Assembly: GCA_964490975.1 (NCBI GenBank)
Contig: CAZBEQ010000016.1
Location: 3,583 to 67,582, forward strand
Direction: 5' to 3'
From: DTU013 sp964490975
GTDB lineage: Bacteria > Bacillota > Clostridia > Acetivibrionales > DTU013
DNA: 64,000 bases
In this document: piece after piece, positions 33,592 to 43,186 of the stretch
Layout of the letters: every line of letters starts with the position of its first letter
Numbering within the stretch: position 1 is the first letter of the stretch
Translations under genes and position numbers: made by a program
Notes under the pieces: model-generated
The model's input: the letters and a program-made list of their open reading frames with translations, nothing else
Told to the model about the DNA's origin: nothing
The model's database searches: none

Positions 33592-35894
33592 GCAGGTCGC
33601 TCTTCCGAAAATCCATAAGGGATATGCAAAAGTCAAAGGCGCAGTTCATCTCGATCTTCATTATGGCTGTGCTTTCCGTGACGATCGTTACCGGACTTGA
33701 CAGCGTATGGAAAACGATAGAGGATCGTACGGACATTATGTATACGGCAACCAACATATCGGATGTATGGGTCAACGTTGCTAATCCTACAGAGAAAGAA
33801 ATGTGGAGCATTTCCAGGATCGATGGTGTGGAAAAAGCGGAGAAGCGCTTTGCCCTCAACGCCATTTCTTCACTGGCGGGATGCCCGACGTTAAAGGTCT
33901 ACGCGGTTTCCGGACAAAGCACACTGGATCGTCCGATGCTAAAACAGGGTGGGCTTAAAAGCAAGAGCGGGGCAATACTCGATGAGGCCTTTGCAAAAGA
34001 GAACGGGCTTGGACTAAATGACGAAATCAAATTAAAGCTAAATGACAGATGGGCAAGCTTTAAAATAGAAGGCATCGCCCTGAGCAGTGAGCACATATAT
34101 TCAGTCAAGGGCACAACAACTATAATACCGGACTCCAAAAAATATGGATTCATTATCATAAATGAAGATATGCAAAAGAGCATTTATGGTATGAAGATAT
34201 ATAACCAGGTATGCGTGAAGCTGGCTCCATCTGCCGATGTCACAAAGGTAGAGGAGGAAATCAGCAAGGCCGTCGGGGATGACCTTATTGGTATCGTAGT
34301 CAAAGGAGATGACAGCAGCACAAACAATGTTTATGCGAATATAATCCAGTTCAGGACGCTTGCGGCCATATTCCCGCTGATGTTTTTCCTTGTGACAGCG
34401 TTGATAACCCAAAGTACGATGCTCAGGATGGTTGAAAACCAGAGAGGCCAGATAGGCATACTAAAAGCGCTGGGCTATTCGAAAGGAAAGATCCTGTGGC
34501 ATTATACCTCCTATGGTATGTACATGGGATTGCTCGGAGCATTGCTGGGACTTTTGATCGGACCCGCTTTTTTCGGAGGCCTGCTGATCCCATGGCTTAG
34601 ACTGAGCCTTGCGTACAGCGGTGTCTCAGTGAACTTTGTTAACTTCATTTTCAGCCTGATTATTATTCTCTCTTGCACGGGAGGCATTTCAATGTACGCG
34701 TGCCTCAAGCTATTGAGAGATTCTCCTTCGACACTGTTGAGAGATAAGCCCCCTAAAAAAGGCAGCCATATTTTTCTGGAAAGTCTGCCGAAGCTTTGGA
34801 ACAGGATGAGATTCAGCCGCAAGCTCATTTGGCGCAATACCTTGAAAAATAAAATGCGAATGACCATGAGCGTACTTGGGATCACAGGCTGCTCGGGGCT
34901 TATAGTGGCTGCTTTCACGCTATGCACCATGGTCAACGGGATCGCACGGCAGACATACGACGTTACCTATACCTACGACCACAAAATAATACTCGATGAT
35001 AAAATCGATTCGCGTTTTATCCATAATAAGATGCTTGATGGGACTGTGCAGCAGCTTCAGGAGACGGCGGCGGAAATAATATGCCCTGACGGGAACAGAA
35101 CAATGGAACCGGTTACGGTATTTACACAATACAGCCCACTTGTACATTTTGAGGATACTGACGGAAATCCTTTGCAGCTTGCAGACAATGGTATCACCAT
35201 AACAAGAAAGCTTGCACAGACTCTGGACATCGGCATTGGGGACGTCATTGAGCTTAAACGTGCAGGCGAAGGATATGTGAAGGCCCCGATCAGACAGATA
35301 GTCTATATGGCTACCGGTCAGGGCCTGTTCATGACAGACAGTTACTTTGAGTTGCTTGGGGAGACCTTCAAACCGACGGCGATCCTCGTAAAATGGAACG
35401 ATCAGCCGGACCGGACTTTTATGGACAGCGATGCTGCTGATGAATATGTTGACAGGGCTACCCAGATAAAGGATGTCAAGGCAAGTACCAAGGTCGTTTA
35501 TATTGCGGCGATATTGCTGATATTTATGGGAGGTATCCTTGCATTCGTCGTTCTTTATAACAGTAGTATACTAAATTTCTCGGAGAGGATACGTGATCTT
35601 ACCACACTTAAGGTTCTGGGTTTTTATCAAAAAGAGATAAGTGCTCTTGTGCTTGCGGAAAATATTATTTCAGTATTAATGGGTTCGGTTTTCGGAATAC
35701 CTGTAGGCAAGGCTATTGCGGCTATTGCAGCAAGCGGCCTGGATGATCAGATGGATCTGCTGAGTAAAATATCGTTTGGAACTGTAGCTTTGTCAACGGG
35801 CATAACATTGGTTTTTGCTATGATTATCAATATAATCGTGGCAGAAAAAATGAAAAATATTGATATGCTTGATTCACTAAAAAGTGTTGAATAG
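33585..35894 (+). CDS. FtsX-type ABC transporter permease, duplicated core
   Basis: This 769-residue permease has an N-terminal transmembrane helix (about 20-42) and a large extracellular domain (45-255), then three helices of an FtsX core (about 265-380, with GQIGILKALGYSKGKIL). A second N-terminal-like helix (about 430-455, KNKMRMTMSVLGITG), another extracellular domain and a second FtsX core (about 640-760, LTTLKVLGFYQKEISALVLAE) follow. The architecture matches BceB/YvcS- or MacB-like exporters acting on peptides or envelope lipids by mechanotransmission. It works with the upstream ATPase and the downstream HlyD-like adaptor. Confidence 0.9.
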   Translation: MVSRSLFRKSIRDMQKSKAQFISIFIMAVLSVTIVTGLDSVWKTIEDRTDIMYTATNISDVWVNVANPTEKEMWSISRIDGVEKAEKRFALNAISSLAGCPTLKVYAVSGQSTLDRPMLKQGGLKSKSGAILDEAFAKENGLGLNDEIKLKLNDRWASFKIEGIALSSEHIYSVKGTTTIIPDSKKYGFIIINEDMQKSIYGMKIYNQVCVKLAPSADVTKVEEEISKAVGDDLIGIVVKGDDSSTNNVYANIIQFRTLAAIFPLMFFLVTALITQSTMLRMVENQRGQIGILKALGYSKGKILWHYTSYGMYMGLLGALLGLLIGPAFFGGLLIPWLRLSLAYSGVSVNFVNFIFSLIIILSCTGGISMYACLKLLRDSPSTLLRDKPPKKGSHIFLESLPKLWNRMRFSRKLIWRNTLKNKMRMTMSVLGITGCSGLIVAAFTLCTMVNGIARQTYDVTYTYDHKIILDDKIDSRFIHNKMLDGTVQQLQETAAEIICPDGNRTMEPVTVFTQYSPLVHFEDTDGNPLQLADNGITITRKLAQTLDIGIGDVIELKRAGEGYVKAPIRQIVYMATGQGLFMTDSYFELLGETFKPTAILVKWNDQPDRTFMDSDAADEYVDRATQIKDVKASTKVVYIAAILLIFMGGILAFVVLYNSSILNFSERIRDLTTLKVLGFYQKEISALVLAENIISVLMGSVFGIPVGKAIAAIAASGLDDQMDLLSKISFGTVALSTGITLVFAMIINIIVAEKMKNIDMLDSLKSVE

Positions 35895-35912
35895 AAAGGT
35901 TGGAGGATGCTT

Positions 35913-37118
35913 ATGTCAGGAATGTTTAAAAATCGTGGAAAGTGGTTGTTTGCAGGGGCCGGCCTGCTTGCTGTACTTGTTGCTGCAGGCGTAATAGTAT
36001 ATAATGTAGTAAAGGCGGATAAGACCGAAAGCCTCGCTGATGCTTCTCCGGAAACTGAATATGAACAGGAACGTGACAAGAGCATCGTTGTCTGGGGTGA
36101 GGTTAAATACGAGAAAATCTACGAAATAAATATCAGCTTTCCATCTACGGTGACAGGAGTGAATGTCAAGGAAGGTGACCGTGTTTCACTTGGACAGGAG
36201 CTTGTAAAGCTTGACATGTCGGAATACCAGGGAACAATGGGCAAGCTCCGGGAACAGCTTGAAGCAGGCCAGGCAGGTATGAAAAGCGCCGAGCAGGATA
36301 CGCAGGCTCTTACTGCTGATATTGCACAGCTTAAAAAGGACATAAAAACCAAAACAGAAGAATTGAATAAAGGTACTGCTTCAGATCTTGAAATCCTTCA
36401 GACGTCGCTGGCGCTGGCTAAAAAAGATCTTGAAAATGCTAAAAGAGACGTTCGGGACAACCAGGTGCTATATGATGCGGGTTCTGTCCCCAAAAGCACA
36501 TTAGATCAATACATTGATATATTAGACAAAAGAGAGAAAGCTTTGTCAGACATCGAGAGCAATATGAAAAAGGCAAAAAGCTCATTAAGAACAGAGCTTG
36601 ACCAGCTAAATATCGCATTAAAATCAAAACAGGCCCAGCTTGATCAGATAAAGAACTCCAATACAGCAAATACTGCACAGCAAAGCAGTAGTGTCGAAGC
36701 TTCACGTATAGACCTGGAGATTATGGAAAGTAAAGGAGCAATGGGATATCTGAGCGGTGACAATATAGTTTCTTGTGTTAAAAATGGCATCGTACAGAAT
36801 ATCGCAGTGATAAACGGCACGGCACTCGGGACACAGAATATGCCCACAAGAGTGCTTCAGCTCATAGACGCAGATACTATAGTGGTAAGTGCGGAAGTGG
36901 ATGAGGAGTTTATTAACAATATCACGATGGGCGATGCCGTCAAAATCGTTCCCGCATCAGACAGCAGCCTGTCATTTCCAGGTACCGTGACCCATATTTC
37001 GAATCTGGCTGTGGAAAAGGACGGGAAGAGGATCATTAAGGTGGAGATAAAGCCGCAGGATCCTGACGGTAAGCTGAGGCCGGGCTATAGCACGGATGTT
37101 TATTTCCCTGCAAAATAA
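35913..37118 (+). CDS. HlyD/MacA-like membrane-fusion adaptor
   Basis: This protein of about 401 residues has one N-terminal transmembrane helix (about 10-32), a split biotinyl-lipoyl-like domain (SFPSTVTGVNVKEGDRVSLGQELVKLD) and a long coiled coil (about 95-250: LREQLEAG to LKSKQAQLDQIKN). A beta-barrel C-terminus (GDNIVSCVKNGIVQNIAV, VVSAEVDEEFINNITMGDAVKI) follows. Adaptors of this type connect MacB-like permeases to the outside; Gram-positive members present cargo at the wall. GGAGG 6 bp before ATG 35913 favours that start over ATG 35907. It follows the permease by 18 bp. Confidence 0.9.
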   Translation: MSGMFKNRGKWLFAGAGLLAVLVAAGVIVYNVVKADKTESLADASPETEYEQERDKSIVVWGEVKYEKIYEINISFPSTVTGVNVKEGDRVSLGQELVKLDMSEYQGTMGKLREQLEAGQAGMKSAEQDTQALTADIAQLKKDIKTKTEELNKGTASDLEILQTSLALAKKDLENAKRDVRDNQVLYDAGSVPKSTLDQYIDILDKREKALSDIESNMKKAKSSLRTELDQLNIALKSKQAQLDQIKNSNTANTAQQSSSVEASRIDLEIMESKGAMGYLSGDNIVSCVKNGIVQNIAVINGTALGTQNMPTRVLQLIDADTIVVSAEVDEEFINNITMGDAVKIVPASDSSLSFPGTVTHISNLAVEKDGKRIIKVEIKPQDPDGKLRPGYSTDVYFPAK

Positions 37119-37200
37119 CGCGATGACGGTGCTAGCCTTAAAGGCCTGTGTAAGGCACGGCCAGCCGCTACCAGTGCATACCGGCAAAAGGGGTGAGAGT

Positions 37201-37896
37201 ATGGAAAAGATATTGATAGTTGATGACGACAAGGAAATCGCGCTCTTGATCTCAGATACCCTAATTGATGAGGGCTATGAATGCCTTTTGGCATCGAATG
37301 GTGAAAGTACACTCGCACTGATTAAAAACAATCCTGACATATCGCTTATACTTCTGGATATTATGCTGCCGGACATAGACGGATTGGAGATCTGCAGGAA
37401 AATAAGGAATGCTGTAGCTTGTCCCATTTTGTTCGTGACAGCTAAAAATCGCACCTATGATACCATGCTGGGTTTTGAAATGGGAGCGGATGATTATATT
37501 TCAAAGCCTTTTATTACAGAAGAGCTCGTGGCGCGGGTTAAAGCACATCTGCGCAGGGAAAGGCGCAGCCTTAAGAAGAGAAACTGCGCGATGACTATCG
37601 GAAATATCTGTATAGACCCCGAAAGCTATGAGGTCATGATAAAGGATAAGGCGGTGGAATTGTCGACAAGAGAATTTCAGCTTCTTAACTATCTTTTTGA
37701 AAATGCAGGAAAGGTCGTATCAAAGGAACAGATATTCAGCGCAGTATGGGGCACCGACTTTGCAGACATAGGGACGGTAGCTGTCAATATCAAAAATCTG
37801 AGGGACAAGATCGATAGGGAAAACCGCTACATAAAAACTGTGTGGGGTGTTGGATACAAGTTTGTGAGGTATCCGGAGAACGAAAATGAGTATTAG
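37201..37896 (+). CDS. OmpR/PhoB-family response regulator
   Basis: This 231-residue regulator has receiver residues DDD (8-10), phosphoacceptor Asp in LILLDIMLPDIDG, the conserved Thr in LFVTAKN and Lys in DYISKPF. It ends in a winged-helix domain (about 130-228) with ELSTREFQLLNYLFENAGKV and VGYKFVR. The start at 37201 has AAAGGGGTGAG upstream. It overlaps the following kinase gene by 11 bp. Its position in the exporter operon suggests it controls that operon. Confidence 0.93.
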   Translation: MEKILIVDDDKEIALLISDTLIDEGYECLLASNGESTLALIKNNPDISLILLDIMLPDIDGLEICRKIRNAVACPILFVTAKNRTYDTMLGFEMGADDYISKPFITEELVARVKAHLRRERRSLKKRNCAMTIGNICIDPESYEVMIKDKAVELSTREFQLLNYLFENAGKVVSKEQIFSAVWGTDFADIGTVAVNIKNLRDKIDRENRYIKTVWGVGYKFVRYPENENEY

Positions 37897-39166
37897 AATA
37901 AAACTTATGCTGCTTGTCCTTTCGGCAGTAATAGTAAATATAATGCTGGTGTACGGCTACTATAATATCTTCCTCTCAAAGGAGATATCAAACTACAACA
38001 TCAGTGTCCGTGCTCAATTGCAGGCCGAAACGGACAGTATTGCAAAAGAAATCAACAACAGGAGCGATTACCCGAAAATACTGCAAGTTATCTCAAAACA
38101 AAAAGCCCTGGCCATCCAGGTGAGCGATGAAAATGGTTCAACCATATTAGAGCTCGGTGAGATCACGGGCGTGAATGTGCTGAACAACGCATCCGGCCTT
38201 TTTCACGCTGATGGCAATGTTTATCTGCTGACGGTAACAAAACCGCTGCCTCTGAAAAATATTACCGCCTATCAGATAGGCTTGAATATCTTCAAGGCGG
38301 AAATAGTTATAATTTGCTTGATCCTGCTATTCTCCGCAGTTCCTATTTACTTGGATTATGTTAAACCTATCGTTTCTCTGCAAAAAAATGTGGAACGGTA
38401 TAAAGAAGGCATCCGGCCTGACAGCGTAACTCGCAAGGATGAGATAGGACTGCTGCAGAACAGGTTAGTAACGCTTACTGATGCGATCGAAAAAGAAAAG
38501 CAAAAGCAGACATTGATCATCGCTTCAATTTCACACGATATAAAAACTCCGTTAACCTCTATAATGGGATTTGCCGAACGTTTGAGAAAAAACTCCCTGC
38601 CGGCTGACAGACATGAACAGTATGTTAACATAATCTATAACAAAGCGGTTTCAATAAACAATCTAGTAGATGAATTTGATGAGTTCCTCAATCTCCATAT
38701 CAAGAGCGGAATAAGGCAACAAAGGATAACAGCTGAGAAATTCTGCGCTGTATTAAAATCGGATTATGAGGCGGAATTGGCGGAAAGAGGAGTTGCTTTC
38801 TCTGTGAGTGTCAGCTGCCCCAATGAATATGTTTTTATTGATGTGTCAAAAATGAGGAGGGTCTTTGGAAACATAATCAGCAACAGCCTGAAGCATTTTG
38901 GCAGCAAGGCGCCATCAATAGCGGTTTATTGCTCAAGGCAAGGGAATATGGCGCATTTTTCTGTTGAAGATAATGGGACCGGTATTCCGGATGAAGAGTT
39001 GCAAAAAATATTCGATCCGTTCTATACCTCTGACAAAGGCCGTTCTGTAGCAGGCCTTGGCCTATCGATATGCAGGGAGATCGTCGAGGCCTTTGGCGGC
39101 ACCATATGGGCTGAGAATAATAGCTCCGGAGGCACCTCAATAAAGATAGACCTGCCGATAAAATAG
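37886..39166 (+). CDS. Membrane sensor histidine kinase
   Basis: This 426-residue kinase has two transmembrane helices (about 5-28 and 135-158) bounding an extracellular sensor domain of roughly 105 residues. A HAMP-like linker, the HisKA dimerisation domain with phosphoacceptor His in SISHDIKTPLTSIMG, and an HATPase domain with N-box RRVFGNIISNSLKH, G1 box VEDNGTGIP and G2 box GLGLSICREIVEAFGG follow. It is translationally coupled to the response regulator. It probably senses envelope stress or the exporter's cargo; the ligand is unknown. Confidence 0.93.
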   Translation: MSIRIKLMLLVLSAVIVNIMLVYGYYNIFLSKEISNYNISVRAQLQAETDSIAKEINNRSDYPKILQVISKQKALAIQVSDENGSTILELGEITGVNVLNNASGLFHADGNVYLLTVTKPLPLKNITAYQIGLNIFKAEIVIICLILLFSAVPIYLDYVKPIVSLQKNVERYKEGIRPDSVTRKDEIGLLQNRLVTLTDAIEKEKQKQTLIIASISHDIKTPLTSIMGFAERLRKNSLPADRHEQYVNIIYNKAVSINNLVDEFDEFLNLHIKSGIRQQRITAEKFCAVLKSDYEAELAERGVAFSVSVSCPNEYVFIDVSKMRRVFGNIISNSLKHFGSKAPSIAVYCSRQGNMAHFSVEDNGTGIPDEELQKIFDPFYTSDKGRSVAGLGLSICREIVEAFGGTIWAENNSSGGTSIKIDLPIK

Positions 39167-39316
39167 ACCTGCCGGTAGAACAAACAATGCTCATATCTTT
39201 GTATATATCAAGGAAAGAATACCATGGAAAGATCAGACAAGTGCCCGTAACGCTTGGAATTGTTCCCGTTTATATGGTATGATAATTATCAATAACTCAA
39301 AGGAAGCGATCACCTT

Positions 39317-40705
39317 ATGTTAACACGGAACCACGACATGGATATGTGCAGCGGTCCGCTGTTTAAAAAAATATTGATTTTTGCGTTGCCGATCATGGCA
39401 ATGAACATCCTGCAGCTTTTGTTCAACGCTGCCGATATGATAGTCGTCGGCAGGTTTTCAGGCAGTGGGGCACTGGCCGCAGTAGGTGCGACAGGGGCTC
39501 TTATAAACCTTATCGTCAACTTTTTCATGGGCTTGTCTGTTGGAACGAGCGTTATCGTAGCGCAGGATTATGGTGCGGGACAGACGGATGCTATAAGCCG
39601 GTCTGTTCATACTTCAATTGCTATCAGTATTATAGGCGGTCTGGCCGTAATGGTCATCGGCCTCGTCTTCTGTGAGCCTTTGCTGGTCATGATGGGTACG
39701 CCAAAGGACATTCTTGATATGTCGGTTTTATATATGAAAATATATTTCATCGGTGTGCCGGCCAGTATGGTTTTCAACTTCGCAGCTGCTGTTCTTCGTG
39801 CAGTCGGTGACAGCCGCCGGCCCATGTACTACCTCATCATTACCGGCATCATCAATGTTATCTTAAATCTGTTCTTTGTTGTCGTGTTTCACATGAGTGT
39901 CGATGGTGTGGCCTGGGCTACGGTTATTTCCCAGTATATCTCAACTATATTGATAATGATCTGTCTGATCAGATCCGATGGAGCTATTCGATTTATACCA
40001 AGGCAAATGCGAATAGATTGGCATAAACTGGGGTGTATTGTAAGGATAGGCCTGCCTGCAGGCCTGCAAAGCTTGCTTTTCTCCATTTCAAATACATTGA
40101 TCCAATCTGCGATCAACTCCTTTGGCTCGATAATGGTAGCGGCAAGCGCTGCGGCTGGAAATGTGGAAAACTTGGTTGGCACCACTATGACAGCATATTA
40201 TAATGCCGCAATTACCTTTGCCGGGCAAAATATGGGAGCCGGTAAGTATAAAAGAATTGACACTGTAGCAAAGGTTTGTACGGTATTGATATTTGCTACC
40301 TGGTTTATCCTGGGAGGGGCGACATTGCTGTTCGGCAGGCCGCTGCTTGGTTTGTACACATCAGATCCGCAGGTCGTCGAGCTCGGGATGCAGCGTATGT
40401 ATATCATGATGGCAGCCTTTTTTACCTGCGGCATAATGAACGTCTATCCAGGACTGACACGCGGCATGGGCTATTCCGTACTGCCGATGGTGTGCACGCT
40501 CGTAGGCGCCTGCCTGCTGCGTATAGTCTGGCTGGGAACCTTCTTTGTATGGTATCGTTCCATTTTCACGCTATTCATTTGTTACCCGATCACATGGACT
40601 ATTGCAGGGCTTGGCCAGGTGGGCGTTTTCTTCTATGCGAGGCACCGGATATGCAAGCGGGCCTTGCAGGATAAATCTGGGATTGACGCGACGGTTGGTT
40701 TTTGA
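39317..40705 (+). CDS. MATE-family efflux transporter
   Basis: This 462-residue protein has twelve predicted transmembrane segments in two six-helix halves, typical of the MATE (NorM/DinF) family: FALPIMAMNILQLLFNAADM at the start, VGRFSGSGALAAVGATGAL, and the mirrored GLPAGLQSLLFSISN and AITFAGQNMGAGKYKRID in the second half. MATE pumps export cationic drugs or metabolites using Na+ or H+ gradients. It lies 150 bp after the kinase on the same strand with AGGAAG upstream and may be co-regulated with the exporter operon. Confidence 0.93.
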   Translation: MLTRNHDMDMCSGPLFKKILIFALPIMAMNILQLLFNAADMIVVGRFSGSGALAAVGATGALINLIVNFFMGLSVGTSVIVAQDYGAGQTDAISRSVHTSIAISIIGGLAVMVIGLVFCEPLLVMMGTPKDILDMSVLYMKIYFIGVPASMVFNFAAAVLRAVGDSRRPMYYLIITGIINVILNLFFVVVFHMSVDGVAWATVISQYISTILIMICLIRSDGAIRFIPRQMRIDWHKLGCIVRIGLPAGLQSLLFSISNTLIQSAINSFGSIMVAASAAAGNVENLVGTTMTAYYNAAITFAGQNMGAGKYKRIDTVAKVCTVLIFATWFILGGATLLFGRPLLGLYTSDPQVVELGMQRMYIMMAAFFTCGIMNVYPGLTRGMGYSVLPMVCTLVGACLLRIVWLGTFFVWYRSIFTLFICYPITWTIAGLGQVGVFFYARHRICKRALQDKSGIDATVGF

Positions 40706-40878
40706 TCTGTGGCTTGTATTTTTTTGCCTGATTATTGTGCGATCTGACCGGTAAGTCCTTTGAAGGAGATGCCAAGCGCCTGGACGTAGCTTCCAAAGCA
40801 GTATATTGACATATTCTGCAGAAAGGTTTTAAATGGTATCAATATATTCTGCGTTTATTTCGAAAGGAAGCTAAAGGT

Positions 40879-41940
40879 ATGGAAAAGGTGAAGGCGTTTT
40901 TTAAGAAAAAGGATATAGTCATTTCTGCCCGTCGCTATGGTGTAGATGCATTGGGTGCTATGGCGCAGGGCTTGTTCTGCTCGCTGCTGATCGGCACGAT
41001 CATAAATACGGTCGGTACACAGGCAGGACTGCCCTTCTTGAATGATATAGGAGGTTTTGCTTCTGCAATGGCCGGCCCTGCAATGGCCATTGCTATCGGA
41101 TATGCTTTAAAATGTCCGCCGCTGGTACTCTTTTCGCTGGCTGCGGTCGGATACTCTGCAAACACCTTGGGTAAGGCAGGTGGCCCGCTTGCAGTGCTTA
41201 TAATAGCAATTATTGCGGCAGAACTGGGTAAAATGGTATCCAAGGAGACCAAGGTGGACATACTTGTTACACCACTGGTCACAATCTTTGCAGGCGTGGG
41301 CCTGTCAGCCCTTATTGCGCCTCCTGTTGGTATGGCTGCCAGCTGGGTGGGTCAAATCATCATGTGGGCGACGGAACAGCAGCCATTCATTATGGGTATT
41401 CTTGTTTCTGCCATCGTCGGTATAGCACTGACACTGCCCATCAGCAGTGCTGCGATCTGTGCTGCACTTAGCCTTACCGGACTTGCCGGAGGAGCGGCTG
41501 TGGCCGGCTGCTGTGCCAATATGGTCGGCTTTGCCGTACTGTCCTTCCGTGAGAACCGCTGGGGTGGGTTGATATCACAGGGACTGGGTACATCAATGCT
41601 TCAGATGGGCAATATAGTCCGAAATCCGAAGATATGGATCCCTGCTATTGTTACAAGCTGCATCACAGGGCCTATTGCAACGGTTGTGTTCGGCCTGAAG
41701 ATGAATGGCCCGGCGGTTGCTTCCGGCATGGGCACCTGCGGCCTGGTTGGCCCAATAGGCGTTTATACGGGATGGATCAATGATGTTGCAGCCGGTTCAA
41801 AGGCGGCAATAACAGCAATGGACTGGGTAGCTCTGATATTGATATGCTTCATTCTGCCGGCAGTCATATGCTGGGCTTTGGGCCTTGTCTGCAGAAGGCT
41901 CGGCTGGATAAAGGAAGGGGATCTGAAGCTGGAGAACTGA
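40879..41940 (+). CDS. PTS EIIC-like membrane protein (PTS_EIIC_2 family)
   Basis: This 353-residue, very hydrophobic protein has about nine or ten membrane helices. Family-like stretches are ARRYGVDALGAMAQGLFCSLLIGTI (opening), PAMAIAIGYALKCPPLVLFSL, LVTIFAGVGLSALIAPPVG and LPISSAAICAALSLTGLAGG. This group is annotated as PTS sugar transporter IIC-like, but stands alone without IIA/IIB domains, so phosphotransfer-coupled transport is unproven. AAAGG precedes the start. It is convergent with pfkA, sharing a terminator. Confidence 0.8.
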   Translation: MEKVKAFFKKKDIVISARRYGVDALGAMAQGLFCSLLIGTIINTVGTQAGLPFLNDIGGFASAMAGPAMAIAIGYALKCPPLVLFSLAAVGYSANTLGKAGGPLAVLIIAIIAAELGKMVSKETKVDILVTPLVTIFAGVGLSALIAPPVGMAASWVGQIIMWATEQQPFIMGILVSAIVGIALTLPISSAAICAALSLTGLAGGAAVAGCCANMVGFAVLSFRENRWGGLISQGLGTSMLQMGNIVRNPKIWIPAIVTSCITGPIATVVFGLKMNGPAVASGMGTCGLVGPIGVYTGWINDVAAGSKAAITAMDWVALILICFILPAVICWALGLVCRRLGWIKEGDLKLEN

Positions 41941-41950
41941 TCCGGTAAAA

Positions 41951-41987
41951 AAAGAGCCTTCCGCTTACTAACAGCAGGAGGCTCTTT
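41951..41987. terminator. Bidirectional terminator between EIIC-like gene and pfkA
   Basis: AAAGAGCCT (41951-41959) pairs with AGGCTCTTT (41979-41987), with flanking A- and T-rich ends, between two convergent stop codons. Confidence 0.88.
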
Positions 41988-42000
41988 GACCTTCGATTGA

Positions 42001-42972
42001 TCAAAGTGATAATATTTTACTGAGCTCTATCATGCTTTCATCAATTGTCTTTGTCATTTCAAGCGCTTCGTTGATTTCAATACCCTGTACTATATGATCC
42101 TTGAACACCACGACCTGGTTATATATACCGTTGCTTAAAAGTTCTGTCGCCTTTGCACCCATCCTGCTTGCCATGACCCTGTCGCGAACTGTAGGGCTTC
42201 CTCCGCGCTGTATATGGCCAAGGACAGTGGCTCTTGCCTCGAGGCCTGTGACCTCTTCGATTTTTTGAGCCATCTCGATGGCACCGCCTGTACCCTCTGC
42301 GACTATTACGATATAGTGCTTCTTGCCCCTGTTCTTGCCATCCAATATCGGCTTGATTATATCCTTGTTGAAATCAAAAGGTTTTTCAGGCAGCAATATT
42401 ACTTCCGCGCCGCAGGCTATTCCGGCGTTGAGTGCAATATAGCCCGCATGCCTTCCCATTACCTCCAGTACACTGCAGCGTTCGTGGGAATAAGCAGTGT
42501 CTCTTATCTTGTCAAGAGCGTCCTGCGCTGTGTTCAAAGCGGTATCATAACCAATGGTGTAATCAGAGCAGCCGATATCATTATCTATGGTTCCCGGTAC
42601 TCCGATGACCTTCATGCCATACTTGCTCAAATCCCTTGCACCACGGAAGGAGCCGTCTCCGCCGATTACTACGAGTGCATCGATACCGAATACCTGAGCC
42701 ATCGATATGCCTTTTTTGATGCCCTCCTCAGTCTTAAAGGCATTACAGCGGGCTGTCTGCAGTACAGTTCCGCCCCTATGGATTATATCTGACACTCTTC
42801 TAAGATCCATTTCAAATACTTCTCCGCTGATGAGGCCATTATAACCCTTCCTTATTCCCATTACATTGAATCCGTGGTAGATCCCTGTTCTGACCACAGC
42901 CCTTATAGCTGCGTTCATACCGGGAGCATCCCCGCCGCTGGTCAATACGCCTATAGTTTTTATATCACCCAT
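42001..42972 (-). CDS. pfkA: ATP-dependent 6-phosphofructokinase
   Basis: This 323-residue enzyme of standard bacterial PfkA length has GVLTSGGDAPGMNAAIRAV, the ATP-binding GGDGSFRGA, the catalytic PGTIDNDI (Asp base), the substrate-binding MGRHAGYIAL and the EGTGG/HIQRGGSP segments. Gly-Asp-Gly-Ser in the nucleotide site indicates ATP rather than pyrophosphate as donor. It catalyses the committed step of glycolysis. A perfect GGAGG lies 7 bp upstream. It lies 214 bp downstream of amt on the same strand, probably with its own promoter in the very AT-rich gap. Confidence 0.97.
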   Translation of the reverse strand: MGDIKTIGVLTSGGDAPGMNAAIRAVVRTGIYHGFNVMGIRKGYNGLISGEVFEMDLRRVSDIIHRGGTVLQTARCNAFKTEEGIKKGISMAQVFGIDALVVIGGDGSFRGARDLSKYGMKVIGVPGTIDNDIGCSDYTIGYDTALNTAQDALDKIRDTAYSHERCSVLEVMGRHAGYIALNAGIACGAEVILLPEKPFDFNKDIIKPILDGKNRGKKHYIVIVAEGTGGAIEMAQKIEEVTGLEARATVLGHIQRGGSPTVRDRVMASRMGAKATELLSNGIYNQVVVFKDHIVQGIEINEALEMTKTIDESMIELSKILSL

Positions 42973-43186
42973 GAAATTCCTCCGTATCTTACCATTTATC
43001 TGATTATGCTATTTATCTGCCAATACTATTAAAATCATAATCATTTTTAGGCACAACACTTATATTTATTATTACTTTATTTTATAATTTTTTATTATAT
43101 CATACAATATTTTTCATACACATGATGGTAATTTTATAACTATAGTTTTGTGTGATCCAGCGGCGGAAACATTACAGCCACTTTAA

